A stretch of 64,000 nt of DNA from Caldithrix sp964598255 (GCA_964598255.1 CAZRBA010000136.1:1-64000), one strand, 5' to 3'. Positions 17,927 to 25,662 are shown, numbered from the stretch's first letter. Program-made: numbers and translations. The notes: generated from the letters alone by a model not told the origin.

Positions 17927-19099
17927 TTAGGGTTGAGGAATAAAAAAGTCGCTTACGATGGCATGTAAATCCTTACTCATCAAAGCTTTTAATTCACCGG
18001 CATAAATTCGTCCGTCGGCAGGGATGTTCTGTTCGTCTTTTGTTTTTCTGATTTTTTTGATCTCTTTTTTTAAGCGTTCGATTTCTTCTTCGTAAAAATT
18101 AACCGCCTCCTGACCTATCTTTAGCTTTTTCAAATCATCTTCGATGTGGTTTGCATCGATTTTACAAATCCAATTGTTTTCATACGGTGTAATTGCCAGA
18201 AGTTCCGGATCTTCGATCACTTTTTTGTTTATTTGCAAAACCTGCCCACTAATAGGCGCATGAAACGGTACAAGTTCCTGCCCTATATGAATGTTGAACA
18301 GTAACTGCCCTTGTTCCACTTCCATGCCGATGCTCGGTGGTTCAACCGCATCGATTTTGCCTAATATTTTGGCTGCAAAATCATCAATCCCCACGCGTGC
18401 TTCGCCGCTTTCGGTAATACCGGCCCAGGTATGCCACGGCGCAATAAAAATACCGCCTGGAATGTAAAAATCGATTGCTTCTTTGGCTTGCTGTTCTCCC
18501 ACATGAGTAATATGAATTCTCGATTTCATTTCTTTACGAATGCGTTCCTGCCGACGAATGAGGAATTTGTCGACCATTTCGACCAGTTCTTCTTCGGTAA
18601 AAGGTTTTTGGATGTAATCCATGGCGCCGTACTTCATGGTTTCTACTGCCGATTCCACGGTTGCATATCCGGTAATGATAATCACATCAATATCCGGGCG
18701 CAAATGTTTAACCGCCTTGCACACTTCGACCCCATCCATCTCGGGCATTTTGAGATCCGTAAACACAAAATCGTAATTGCGTTTGCGAATTAAATCCAAC
18801 GCTTCTTGACCGGTTTCGACCGTATCGACAGAGTAGCCGGCCAAGACCAAAATTTTACGGAAACTGTCAAGTACGATTTCTTCATCATCAACAGCTAAAA
18901 TACGTGCCTTAGGATTGGGAACTTCAACCCTTTTAAGGGTTTTGGATTCGTGGCTGAAATCCAGCTTTAAATTGGTTTTCAGCGCTTCCTCGCGAACCTT
19001 TCGTAATCGTTTCTCTTCGGCACGTTTGAGTATTGTGCGGATTAGTAAATCCACCACAATAAAAAGAACGATGGCAACGATTAATATGAACAAGCTCAT
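17927..19099 (-). CDS. Membrane-anchored response regulator with GcvH-like (non-lipoylated) domain
   Basis: 390 residues. A membrane helix (about 2-24) and basic coiled linker lead to a receiver domain (about 66-182) with phosphoacceptor Asp115 (FTDLKMPEMDG), Thr switch in IITGYAT and Lys in IQKPF. Residues about 220-325 follow the glycine-cleavage H protein pattern: HTWAGI, a VGIDDFAAKILGKI stretch, APISGQVLQIN and an NNWICKI end. The lipoyl-lysine position falls in FNIHIGQELVPFHAP; there is no lysine between residues 249 and 291, so it cannot be lipoylated there. A charged coiled coil (about 335-360) follows. No DNA-binding domain is present. AAAGGAG precedes the ATG. It is last in a seven-gene operon, 28 bases after its paralogue. 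Confidence 0.85.
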   Translation of the reverse strand: MSLFILIVAIVLFIVVDLLIRTILKRAEEKRLRKVREEALKTNLKLDFSHESKTLKRVEVPNPKARILAVDDEEIVLDSFRKILVLAGYSVDTVETGQEALDLIRKRNYDFVFTDLKMPEMDGVEVCKAVKHLRPDIDVIIITGYATVESAVETMKYGAMDYIQKPFTEEELVEMVDKFLIRRQERIRKEMKSRIHITHVGEQQAKEAIDFYIPGGIFIAPWHTWAGITESGEARVGIDDFAAKILGKIDAVEPPSIGMEVEQGQLLFNIHIGQELVPFHAPISGQVLQINKKVIEDPELLAITPYENNWICKIDANHIEDDLKKLKIGQEAVNFYEEEIERLKKEIKKIRKTKDEQNIPADGRIYAGELKALMSKDLHAIVSDFFIPQP

Positions 19100-19127
19100 A
19101 AACTTTCTCCTTTATGTTTGGTTGTTT

Positions 19128-19931
19128 TTATTGTCCGAAAATATTATGACAGTTCGAAAGATATTTTAACTCATAATTCAAATTCTTAGGCACCAAAATG
19201 TATAACCAACCTTCAAAATAGGGATCTTTCTCTAATTGCGACGGGTTTTCCTTTAGCTTCTCGTTCACACGAATTATTTGGCCGCTCATCGGAGCCATTA
19301 ACTGATGTATCAGTTCATCTTCCGCCTCGAATTCCGCGCACGAAAATCCCTGTAAAATTTCCGCTTCTAATGGTAACAAATTAATTTTTTTTACGGAACT
19401 AATAACCTTCAAAAACAAATCGGTCGCACCAATTTTTACCGACCCATCATAGTCCATAAAAACCCAGCTCTGAAATCCCAAATGTTTGTATTGAGTCGGG
19501 CAAGGGACAATTAACGATTCCACGTCAGAATCCGGCTCTTTTTGACGCCGTTTTAAATCCGTATATCGAAAACCGCGATGCAAAGTACTTAGTATCTCAT
19601 CTGCTGTAAACGGCTTCGGCAAGTAATCAATTGCTCCCAAATCCAGCGATTTTACCGCATTTTCAATAGTGGCAAATCCCGTAGTCATAATAACCGCCAA
19701 ATCTATCTCTTCTTCGCGTAACTTTTCCAAAAATTGAAATCCGTCCATGTCGGGTAACATAATGTCACACAAACAAAGATCGTACACATTCCTTTGCACC
19801 AAATGTAAACCGTGGGTAGCGTCGGTTGCCATATCTACCTGCCAACCCTCCGCCGTACACACACGCTTTACCGCCTCCAAAATTACATGCTCATCGTCAA
19901 TGGCCAACAAACGTTTTACTTGCTGTTCCAT
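19128..19931 (-). CDS. Soluble response regulator with GcvH-like (non-lipoylated) domain
   Basis: 267 residues. The receiver domain (about 5-125) has the acidic pair in LLAIDDEHV, phosphoacceptor Asp56 (LCDIMLPDMDG), Thr in IMTTGFAT and Lys in LPKPF. Residues about 150-250 look like a GcvH/biotinyl-lipoyl-type fold: VKIGATDLFLKVI, then MAPMSGQIIRVNEKL and PYFEGWLYIL. At the usual lipoyl-lysine position it has DELIHQ; no lysine lies between residues 183 and 224. It differs from its downstream paralogue by lacking the membrane anchor and coiled coil. The gene starts 7 bases after the histidine kinase stop, so it is the obvious cognate regulator. There is no DNA-binding domain, and output is unknown. 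Confidence 0.85.
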   Translation of the reverse strand: MEQQVKRLLAIDDEHVILEAVKRVCTAEGWQVDMATDATHGLHLVQRNVYDLCLCDIMLPDMDGFQFLEKLREEEIDLAVIMTTGFATIENAVKSLDLGAIDYLPKPFTADEILSTLHRGFRYTDLKRRQKEPDSDVESLIVPCPTQYKHLGFQSWVFMDYDGSVKIGATDLFLKVISSVKKINLLPLEAEILQGFSCAEFEAEDELIHQLMAPMSGQIIRVNEKLKENPSQLEKDPYFEGWLYILVPKNLNYELKYLSNCHNIFGQ

Positions 19932-19938
19932 AATAGGC

Positions 19939-21804
19939 CTACCTTAAGTTTACCGGTAAATGTATTGTAAATGTGGTACCCGCATTAACGGTACTTTCCA
20001 CCGAAATAATGCCTTCATGATTTTCCAGTATTCCCCAAATAACAGCCATTCCCAAACCGTTACCCTCCTGACCTTTCGTGGTAAAAAACGGATCGAAAAT
20101 TTTATCCATAATTTCCGGCGGAATGCCGCAACCCGTATCCGAAACTTTGATTTCGATATAATCTCGCGGCCCTTGTTGCTCGATATAATCCCAATATTGC
20201 CAGCGGCACTCCGATGTAAAACATCCGCGTAGCTCCCCCTTTCCGGGAATTTCCAAAACGTAAACAGGAGCATCGCACTCCGGACATTTTTTCCCCTGAT
20301 CAATAAGCGAAACATTGCACTTGGGACAACGAATTTCTACCTTGTCTTCCGCATTAACCGGCAACCCCATTTTAATGCGATTCTTTCCGTAAATGGGATC
20401 TAAATTGACAAATGTTTCCTGCCCGTTTACAATTACTTTTAGCTTTACCGTTGGTAACCCGTCAATGCGTACCTGCTCATCCATCAGTTCATGCCCTTTA
20501 GGGCATAGTGCTTGCTTTATCTGTACAATCCCATAAGGCGCCAATCGGGTAAGAGCGGTTGTAATGGTTATTTTACCTCCTTTTTTCCCGATGGCCTGAT
20601 AGGCATTTTCAATAAGATTGGTAAATACTTGTTGCATCTGGTTAGGGTCAATCAAAATTTGCGGCAAATTTTTGCTAAACTGCTTTTCCACTTCAACATG
20701 GTAAAGAGTCAATTGATTTTCCAGAACGGTTAATGCACGATCAATAACCTGATGAATATCGGATTTAACCTTTTTCGGTACGGTTTGACGGGCAAAATCC
20801 AAAAGACCTTTTACGATTTCCCGACTGCGCAATGTTTCCCGTACAATAACCTCAAGGTCGTTGTGAATATCCGGTTGATCTTTGGTTCGTTTTAATAAAA
20901 AGCTGGCATAGGTCAAAATTCCGGTTAACGGATTGTTTATTTCGTGGGCTACACCTGCTGCCAAACGGCCTAACGATGCCATTTTATCTGATTGAAAAAG
21001 TTGCTGACGTGCCTCCATTAATTTTTCGGTCATGTGATTAAACGATCGGGCCAAAAGCCCCAGCTCGTCATTTCCCAATTCCGGCACTTTGTAATTCAAG
21101 TTTCCGGATGCCACCATCTTTACGCCTTCGGAAAGTTTCTTTACCGGAATTCCGATGATTTGCTTAACCAAAATTCCCAGAACAATGGCCAAACCAATTA
21201 TGGAGAAAAAAGCAAACAAAATCATGTGACGACGAGCTGTAGTTAACTCTGCGTCTACGTTTTTCAGCGATACCGTTAAATCCAACACACCCAAAACCTT
21301 CTGCGACTTAGAATGTGCATGACAAGAAGCGTTCCAGCAAGACGGTTCATTGTAAATCGGATTGATAATGCCCAATATTCGCGACGAATCCGGATGCAAC
21401 CGGTAAATACGAACACGTTTGGATATAGCCAAACGCGTTAACGGCTTGTCATAGGCATGACACGAATAACAAGCCTCCGCTTTTTTATCCAATACCATCC
21501 CGATTTGGGTTGTATCCGCCGCATAAATTACTTTTCCGTCTTTATTTAAAATGCGTACTTGCCGAATTCCCGGTTGCTTGCCAATGGTCTTAATAATTTC
21601 GTGTGTTACCTCACGATCGTTGGCCAGCATGGAAACCTTGGTACTGTTTTTAATCGTTTCACTTTCGGCATTGACAAAACTTTTTATCTGGTTTAACAAC
21701 AACGTGTCCTGCGAATGCAGCGTGTAATAAACAAAACCGCTAAAAATCAATATGGCCAACACCGAAATCGTGAAAATCAATTTCAGAGAAATCTTACTAA
21801 ACAT
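19939..21804 (-). CDS. Haem-binding membrane histidine kinase with cysteine-rich insert in its ATPase domain
   Basis: 621 residues. Membrane helix (about 9-28), periplasmic sensor (about 30-190), second helix (about 194-215), HAMP (about 216-270), HisKA with His287 in AAGVAHEINNPL, and HATPase_c. The sensor carries CYSCH (112-116), a c-type haem site, and CWNASCH (156-162), a CX4CH variant. In the ATPase domain the N-box (NLIENAYQAI, about 397-406) and G1 (DTGCGI, 556-561) are separated by about 130 extra residues (roughly 418-547) holding CPKGH, CPKC and CPEC (Cys434, 493, 496, 507, 510) plus Cys528 and 533: a zinc-ribbon-like insert. G2 (GNGLGMAV) is intact, so it should be an active kinase. 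It is tightly linked to the cytochrome upstream and two regulators downstream. Confidence 0.9.
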   Translation of the reverse strand: MFSKISLKLIFTISVLAILIFSGFVYYTLHSQDTLLLNQIKSFVNAESETIKNSTKVSMLANDREVTHEIIKTIGKQPGIRQVRILNKDGKVIYAADTTQIGMVLDKKAEACYSCHAYDKPLTRLAISKRVRIYRLHPDSSRILGIINPIYNEPSCWNASCHAHSKSQKVLGVLDLTVSLKNVDAELTTARRHMILFAFFSIIGLAIVLGILVKQIIGIPVKKLSEGVKMVASGNLNYKVPELGNDELGLLARSFNHMTEKLMEARQQLFQSDKMASLGRLAAGVAHEINNPLTGILTYASFLLKRTKDQPDIHNDLEVIVRETLRSREIVKGLLDFARQTVPKKVKSDIHQVIDRALTVLENQLTLYHVEVEKQFSKNLPQILIDPNQMQQVFTNLIENAYQAIGKKGGKITITTALTRLAPYGIVQIKQALCPKGHELMDEQVRIDGLPTVKLKVIVNGQETFVNLDPIYGKNRIKMGLPVNAEDKVEIRCPKCNVSLIDQGKKCPECDAPVYVLEIPGKGELRGCFTSECRWQYWDYIEQQGPRDYIEIKVSDTGCGIPPEIMDKIFDPFFTTKGQEGNGLGMAVIWGILENHEGIISVESTVNAGTTFTIHLPVNLR

Positions 21805-21811
21805 GGTTACC

Positions 21812-22954
21812 TTACCTTTTTATGATTTTTCCGGGCACATTTTTGGGAAACGATTTATCATCGTGGCAATCGCTGCATTGTGGTTTTTGAGCAAAATTGC
21901 GATTTACATGACATTCCTCGCAGTCGGTGTCCTTATGATTCTCGTCCAACACAATTCCGGTAACCGCGTGATTAAACGTACCCGGCTGCCATTTATTGGT
22001 ATTATGGCAGGTAGTGCAATTGGTATTCAATCGTTTAAATCCGTTTTTATGGCAACGTGTGCAAGCCAGCGATTTGTGAAAGGGTTTTAACGGCCACCCC
22101 GTACTGGCATGGTCAAATGCTTTTCGCTCTTTTTTAGCATGGCAAAACGAACAATTGTTATCAATAGCTTGCTCGTGGCAAGATACGCAATTATCATGCG
22201 AAATTTCCGGCTGCTTTTTTCCCGTCAGCAAAAGCTTGCCATTCTTGGTAATTTTGTGACATGCGGCGCAACGGATATTTTTATGACAAGATTGGCATTG
22301 CAAACCGAATGCCTTTACATGCTCTTCGTGATGAAACGTTACTATAGGTTGTTCTTCAAAATCGGTTTTAAATACAAACTGCGTCGGTAACTTTGGCGTA
22401 GGATACACATCTTTTAATCTTTGTTTAATTTTATTCGCCTTAAGCGATTGTTTAGCCCGTTTATGGCAAGAAGTACAATTGGATTTTATCTCCCATTGCC
22501 TGTTCCAATCGCGGTGACACGATACGCATAGCTGGTGATAGGCCCCCTTTAAGGATGGTTTGGAAATATCTTTTCGCTGAACGCCTTTTTGATGGCAAGT
22601 TGAACAGGCTAAAATTTTTCCCGGCGGGTTGTGATGATGGCACGATGTACATCCTCCGTTCATTTGAGCCATACTTGCATGCATACGATGATCAAATACC
22701 ACCGGATTAAATTGATCGGCTAAAGTATCGATTACCAAAACTTCGGGCGCTTCTTTTAATGAATGTTTAAAGGCTGCTTCTTTCCTTTCAAATTTGGGAC
22801 ATATTTTCAAACACGGCTTGGCGGCCGTTGGTTTTTTGCAGAAATGGCATTCTTCGCAATGGAGCGGAAACTGCGAATGATGTTTGTATTGCTGCGCCAA
22901 AAGCAAATTGCTATTTAAAAATATCCCTATTATAATTGCCAGCAAATATTTCAT
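21812..22954 (-). CDS. Periplasmic multihaem cytochrome c with 13 CxxCH motifs
   Basis: 380 residues: a signal peptide (about 1-21) and then 13 CxxCH haem-attachment sites (CEECH, CTSCH, CSTCH, CVSCH, CTSCH, CQSCH, CAACH, CVSCH, CSFCH, CTRCH, CTTCH, CEECH, CSDCH), with many further histidines suited to bis-His ligation. It resembles high-molecular-weight cytochromes that work with NrfD and four-cluster Fe-S partners in Hmc-type complexes, but has 13 rather than 16 sites. It should carry electrons between the periplasm and the membrane complex encoded upstream. Its ATG overlaps the TGA of the NrfD-like gene, and the kinase gene starts 7 bases after its stop, so complex and sensor are made together. 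A c-type cytochrome maturation system is not in the window. Confidence 0.93.
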   Translation of the reverse strand: MKYLLAIIIGIFLNSNLLLAQQYKHHSQFPLHCEECHFCKKPTAAKPCLKICPKFERKEAAFKHSLKEAPEVLVIDTLADQFNPVVFDHRMHASMAQMNGGCTSCHHHNPPGKILACSTCHQKGVQRKDISKPSLKGAYHQLCVSCHRDWNRQWEIKSNCTSCHKRAKQSLKANKIKQRLKDVYPTPKLPTQFVFKTDFEEQPIVTFHHEEHVKAFGLQCQSCHKNIRCAACHKITKNGKLLLTGKKQPEISHDNCVSCHEQAIDNNCSFCHAKKERKAFDHASTGWPLKPFHKSLACTRCHKNGFKRLNTNCTTCHNTNKWQPGTFNHAVTGIVLDENHKDTDCEECHVNRNFAQKPQCSDCHDDKSFPKNVPGKIIKR

Positions 22955-24198
22955 TGTATTACTCCTCGTATGGCATACTTAGCTTTAGGTCGGTAATTTT
23001 TATCGGGTTGGGCAATTACCGGAAAAATCATCACCAATGCACGATAAAGTAAAATTTCAATGGCAATCAGCCCCACGGTAATTGAGATCTCTCCGATCGA
23101 AGGCCAATACGTTCTAAAATAATACGGCGGAGTATATGCCGTGATAAACATATCGAACCGGTTTAAGGCAATGCCAAAAATAATAACCATCAAAGAGGCT
23201 ACATAAAGCAATGTCTTTGATCGCAATACCTTATCCCAAAAAAACATGCGCATGGGAATGATTACGCCAAATAAAATCTCAATTGTCCACAAAACACTTT
23301 CTTTGGTTATTTTGGTTAAATAAACATACGTACCGCGAATCACCATATCCGCCAAAACGGCCGCCAGATAAACTCCCAGCAAAGGGCCCACAAACCGAGC
23401 CAAACGGCGCAATACATCCATCTCAGGTTTTAAACCGAACGATTTTGCCGCTGTTAACGATTCCATAATAACCATGGGATACCCAACCGCAATTGCCGAA
23501 ATTAAAAACAACAACGGACGAATGGAGGTTTGCCACAATGGATGTACTTTGTATTTGGCAATTAGCATTAACGTACCCAAAGAGGACTGATGCAAACAAG
23601 AAAGAACCACGCCCAAAATAATAAAAAAGAACATGGTTTTATCTAAAAAGGCATCGATCCAGCGCAGCAGAGAATCGATGGGTCGGTTCAGAATTTTCAG
23701 AATTCCTTTAAAATGTACCTGCCCGATAAAACGTTCGGTGACCACCGGGAAAAACTCCACGTACAAAGTTCCCAAATAGGTCATCACACAAATACCCACT
23801 TCAAACAGAACCGAATTACTGTTTCCCATAATGGGTACATGCCAAATATTATAATAACGGCCCAAATCGAACATAACCCCGATAGCTACAAACGTGTAGC
23901 CCAACATGGCTGTCATAATAGCCGGCCGAACCAAAACATGAAAATCTTCACGGTGAAAAATATGTACTAATGCGGAGGTTGTAAATCCGCCTGCCGCCAA
24001 AGCCACACCAGCGGCAACATCCAATCCGATCCATAATCCCCACGGATGCTGATTATCCAAATGCGTAACAGCGCCCAGCCCGAAGCCAAAGCGCAAAATG
24101 CTCCAAACAATTCCGTTGACTGCCAAAACAATTAAAATAATAACCCCAGGAGTTAAAAAGGGGCGTTTAATCGGTTCCGGTTTAAACATATCAGACAT
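22951..24198 (-). CDS. NrfD/HmcC-like integral membrane quinone-interacting subunit
   Basis: 415 residues with about ten hydrophobic helices. NrfD/PsrC-family proteins anchor a four-cluster ferredoxin and exchange electrons with menaquinone. Recognisable features are an early helix pair with HPWGLWIGLDVAAGVALAAGGF, and later LSCLHQSSLGTLM, both typical of the HmcC/long NrfD group. It starts 3 bases after the Fe-S gene stop (GAGGAGG serves as both the Glu codons and the ribosome site) and overlaps the cytochrome gene by 4 bases. That order matches the B-C core of Hmc-like transmembrane complexes. Confidence 0.9.
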   Translation of the reverse strand: MSDMFKPEPIKRPFLTPGVIILIVLAVNGIVWSILRFGFGLGAVTHLDNQHPWGLWIGLDVAAGVALAAGGFTTSALVHIFHREDFHVLVRPAIMTAMLGYTFVAIGVMFDLGRYYNIWHVPIMGNSNSVLFEVGICVMTYLGTLYVEFFPVVTERFIGQVHFKGILKILNRPIDSLLRWIDAFLDKTMFFFIILGVVLSCLHQSSLGTLMLIAKYKVHPLWQTSIRPLLFLISAIAVGYPMVIMESLTAAKSFGLKPEMDVLRRLARFVGPLLGVYLAAVLADMVIRGTYVYLTKITKESVLWTIEILFGVIIPMRMFFWDKVLRSKTLLYVASLMVIIFGIALNRFDMFITAYTPPYYFRTYWPSIGEISITVGLIAIEILLYRALVMIFPVIAQPDKNYRPKAKYAIRGVIQ

Positions 24199-24201
24199 TA
24201 G

Positions 24202-25101
24202 TTATTCCTCCTCTTCTTCCGATTCTTCCCTGTTCTTACCCAGCCACATTATGCCGCCTAATAAAGCGTACAGAGCGACCGGAGGAACAAAGAATTTGAA
24301 AATAGCATGTTGAATGGGTTCCGTCGCACCGGGTATGGGTTCGTCTCCCAGTTTCGGAAAATGAAGGGTACTAAAATCCTGCCCGGCTAAATAAAGCCAC
24401 GAAGTGCCCCCTACTTCGTGTTCTCCGTAAATATGGTTAAAATAACGATCCGGATTGTTGGCTATTTTTTCATGCGCCAATTTAACCAATTCGTATCGCT
24501 TGCCAAACGTTAAGGCTTCTGTGGGACAGGCCTCTACACATGCCGGAAGCCGACCTTTCGATGTGCGATTGTCATAGCACAAATCACACTTCATAATTCG
24601 AGGCTCTATTGCCTTGTTATATTCAAAAGCCGGAATTTGAAAAGGACAGGCCACCATACAGTAACGACAACCAATGCACCGACTCTCGTCCCAAATAACC
24701 GCACCGTTTTCCTGTTTGGAAAAAGCCCCCACAATGCAAGCCGAAACGCAAGCCGGGTGATCGCAATGCATGCATTGCACTTTAAGTGTTACCGGTGGTT
24801 GGTTCTTGTGCACATTCGCATATTCGTTTACCACGGTCAAGGCATCCGTATCCGGACGCCGTTCATGTTCAAACACCGTGCGATCCGAATAATCCTCGAT
24901 ATTTCCGGCGGGCAGACCGTGTTCCACCTTACAGGCATATTCACACTGTCTGCATCCGATGCAAGCCGTAGTGTCTACCAAAACGCCCATGCGCTCGTCC
25001 GATAAAATATTTTTAGGTGTGGCATTGGCCTTTTTTACACCTACTGCCGCTACGGTACCTGCTGTTACGAATTTTAGAAAATCACGTCGTGAAGTTCCCA
25101 T
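24202..25101 (-). CDS. Tat-exported four-cluster ferredoxin subunit (HmcB/DmsB-like) with C-terminal membrane anchor
   Basis: 299 residues. The Tat signal TSRRDFLKFV begins at residue 3, followed by a small-residue hydrophobic stretch. Four cysteine clusters bind [4Fe-4S]: CIGCRQCEYAC, CMHCDHPACVSAC, CIGCRYCMVACPF, and CDLCYDNR with CVEACPTEA. A membrane helix near 270-287 (VPPVALYALLGGIMWLG) and an acidic tail end it, as in HmcB-type subunits. It passes electrons between the periplasmic cytochrome and the NrfD-like subunit. TatC, encoded at 61.8-62.5 kb, would export it. Its start overlaps the NifX-like gene by 20 bases. Confidence 0.92.
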   Translation of the reverse strand: MGTSRRDFLKFVTAGTVAAVGVKKANATPKNILSDERMGVLVDTTACIGCRQCEYACKVEHGLPAGNIEDYSDRTVFEHERRPDTDALTVVNEYANVHKNQPPVTLKVQCMHCDHPACVSACIVGAFSKQENGAVIWDESRCIGCRYCMVACPFQIPAFEYNKAIEPRIMKCDLCYDNRTSKGRLPACVEACPTEALTFGKRYELVKLAHEKIANNPDRYFNHIYGEHEVGGTSWLYLAGQDFSTLHFPKLGDEPIPGATEPIQHAIFKFFVPPVALYALLGGIMWLGKNREESEEEEE

Positions 25102-25441
25102 TTTTTGCCCTTCGTTTTATTTTGTTTTTTCTCATTAAATCATGGTCGCTTCTTAAATAACGGGCGATTATAAAGGTCTCTTCTCCAATAATATTGGGCA
25201 TAACCTTTATGGCGTTAATCCAAAGACATGCCCGATAAAAAAAACTGATCCCGTTACAGATGACCACATCCAGTTCTAATCGCCGAAAGGTTTTTAGGCG
25301 CTCCGAAATATTCATCTCTTGCATGTCGATTACATCCGCAACCTTTACCCGCTTGTTGTCAAGCTCAAATACCTTAAGCTTAGAACAACAGTCCAACAAA
25401 GGGGCTACCCTGTTTTGCCATAACGGTATTCCGATCCGCAT
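25082..25441 (-). CDS. NifX/NifB-C-terminal-like (dinitrogenase iron-molybdenum cofactor family) protein
   Basis: 119 residues. It opens MRIGIPLWQNRVAPLLDCC with a following strand-turn-strand pattern (KLKVFELDNKRV), the hallmark of the NifX/NifB-like RNase-H-fold family ('MRIAIPVWxxRVSPVFD'). A later stretch, ELDVVICNGIS, fits the family's conserved 'gvdvvicGgis'. Family members outside nitrogen fixation are often found near redox or sensory operons and may bind a metal cluster. No nif gene is nearby, so nitrogen fixation is not implied. The C-terminus is basic. It is first in the seven-gene operon and overlaps the ferredoxin gene by 20 bases; its Shine-Dalgarno (AAGAAG) is modest. Confidence 0.8.
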   Translation of the reverse strand: MRIGIPLWQNRVAPLLDCCSKLKVFELDNKRVKVADVIDMQEMNISERLKTFRRLELDVVICNGISFFYRACLWINAIKVMPNIIGEETFIIARYLRSDHDLMRKNKIKRRAKNGNFTT

Positions 25442-25481
25442 CTTCTTTACATCGCCTTTTTGGAAAGTTCTTTTTCAACAA

Positions 25482-25497
25482 TGGTGCCAAAATTGCA
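25482..25497 (+). promoter_or_regulatory. Sigma-54-like -24/-12 element
   Basis: TGGTGCC-AAAA-TTGCA has the GG and GC doublets exactly 12 bases apart, as sigma-54 promoters need; three of the less conserved bases differ from TGGCACG. It points rightward, to the leader frame and TSUP gene. No sigma-54 activator is encoded in the window. Confidence 0.35.
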
Positions 25498-25662
25498 ACA
25501 GTAAACATAAGTCTTTAAAAATCAATAAATATTATTTTAAACAATAGCTCAGAAAGGGGTGTTGGGTAGCGCTTGTGCAACTCCGGTTCGACTTGTTGCA
25601 ACTCTGTGCAACGTTAAAAGCAACACCTGGTTTTACCTTTGGCCTATTCCTTAACCTGCAAC
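25494..25662. repeat. Cluster of five TGCAAC direct repeats
   Basis: TGCAAC occurs at 25494, 25576, 25597, 25607 and 25657, all on the plus strand within 169 bases. Copies two to four are 21 and 10 bases apart, close to one or two DNA turns. Copy three lies in the perfect palindrome GTTGCAAC (25595-25602), and 25595-25612 reads GTTGCA-N6-TGCAAC. This looks like a multi-site operator between the redox-signalling operon and the TSUP gene. Confidence 0.5.

Noticed and set aside
17927..19931. Glycine cleavage system H proteins
   Set aside because: The domains look GcvH-like but lack the lipoyl lysine, are fused to receivers, and no gcvT or gcvP is nearby.
25082..25441. Evidence for nitrogen fixation
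   Set aside because: NifX-like folds are common outside nif clusters, and no nitrogenase gene is present.
25595..25615. Leftward sigma-54 promoter for the redox-signalling operon
   Set aside because: The best minus-strand match (TTGCAC...TTGC) has its doublets 11 instead of 12 bases apart and lacks the GG.
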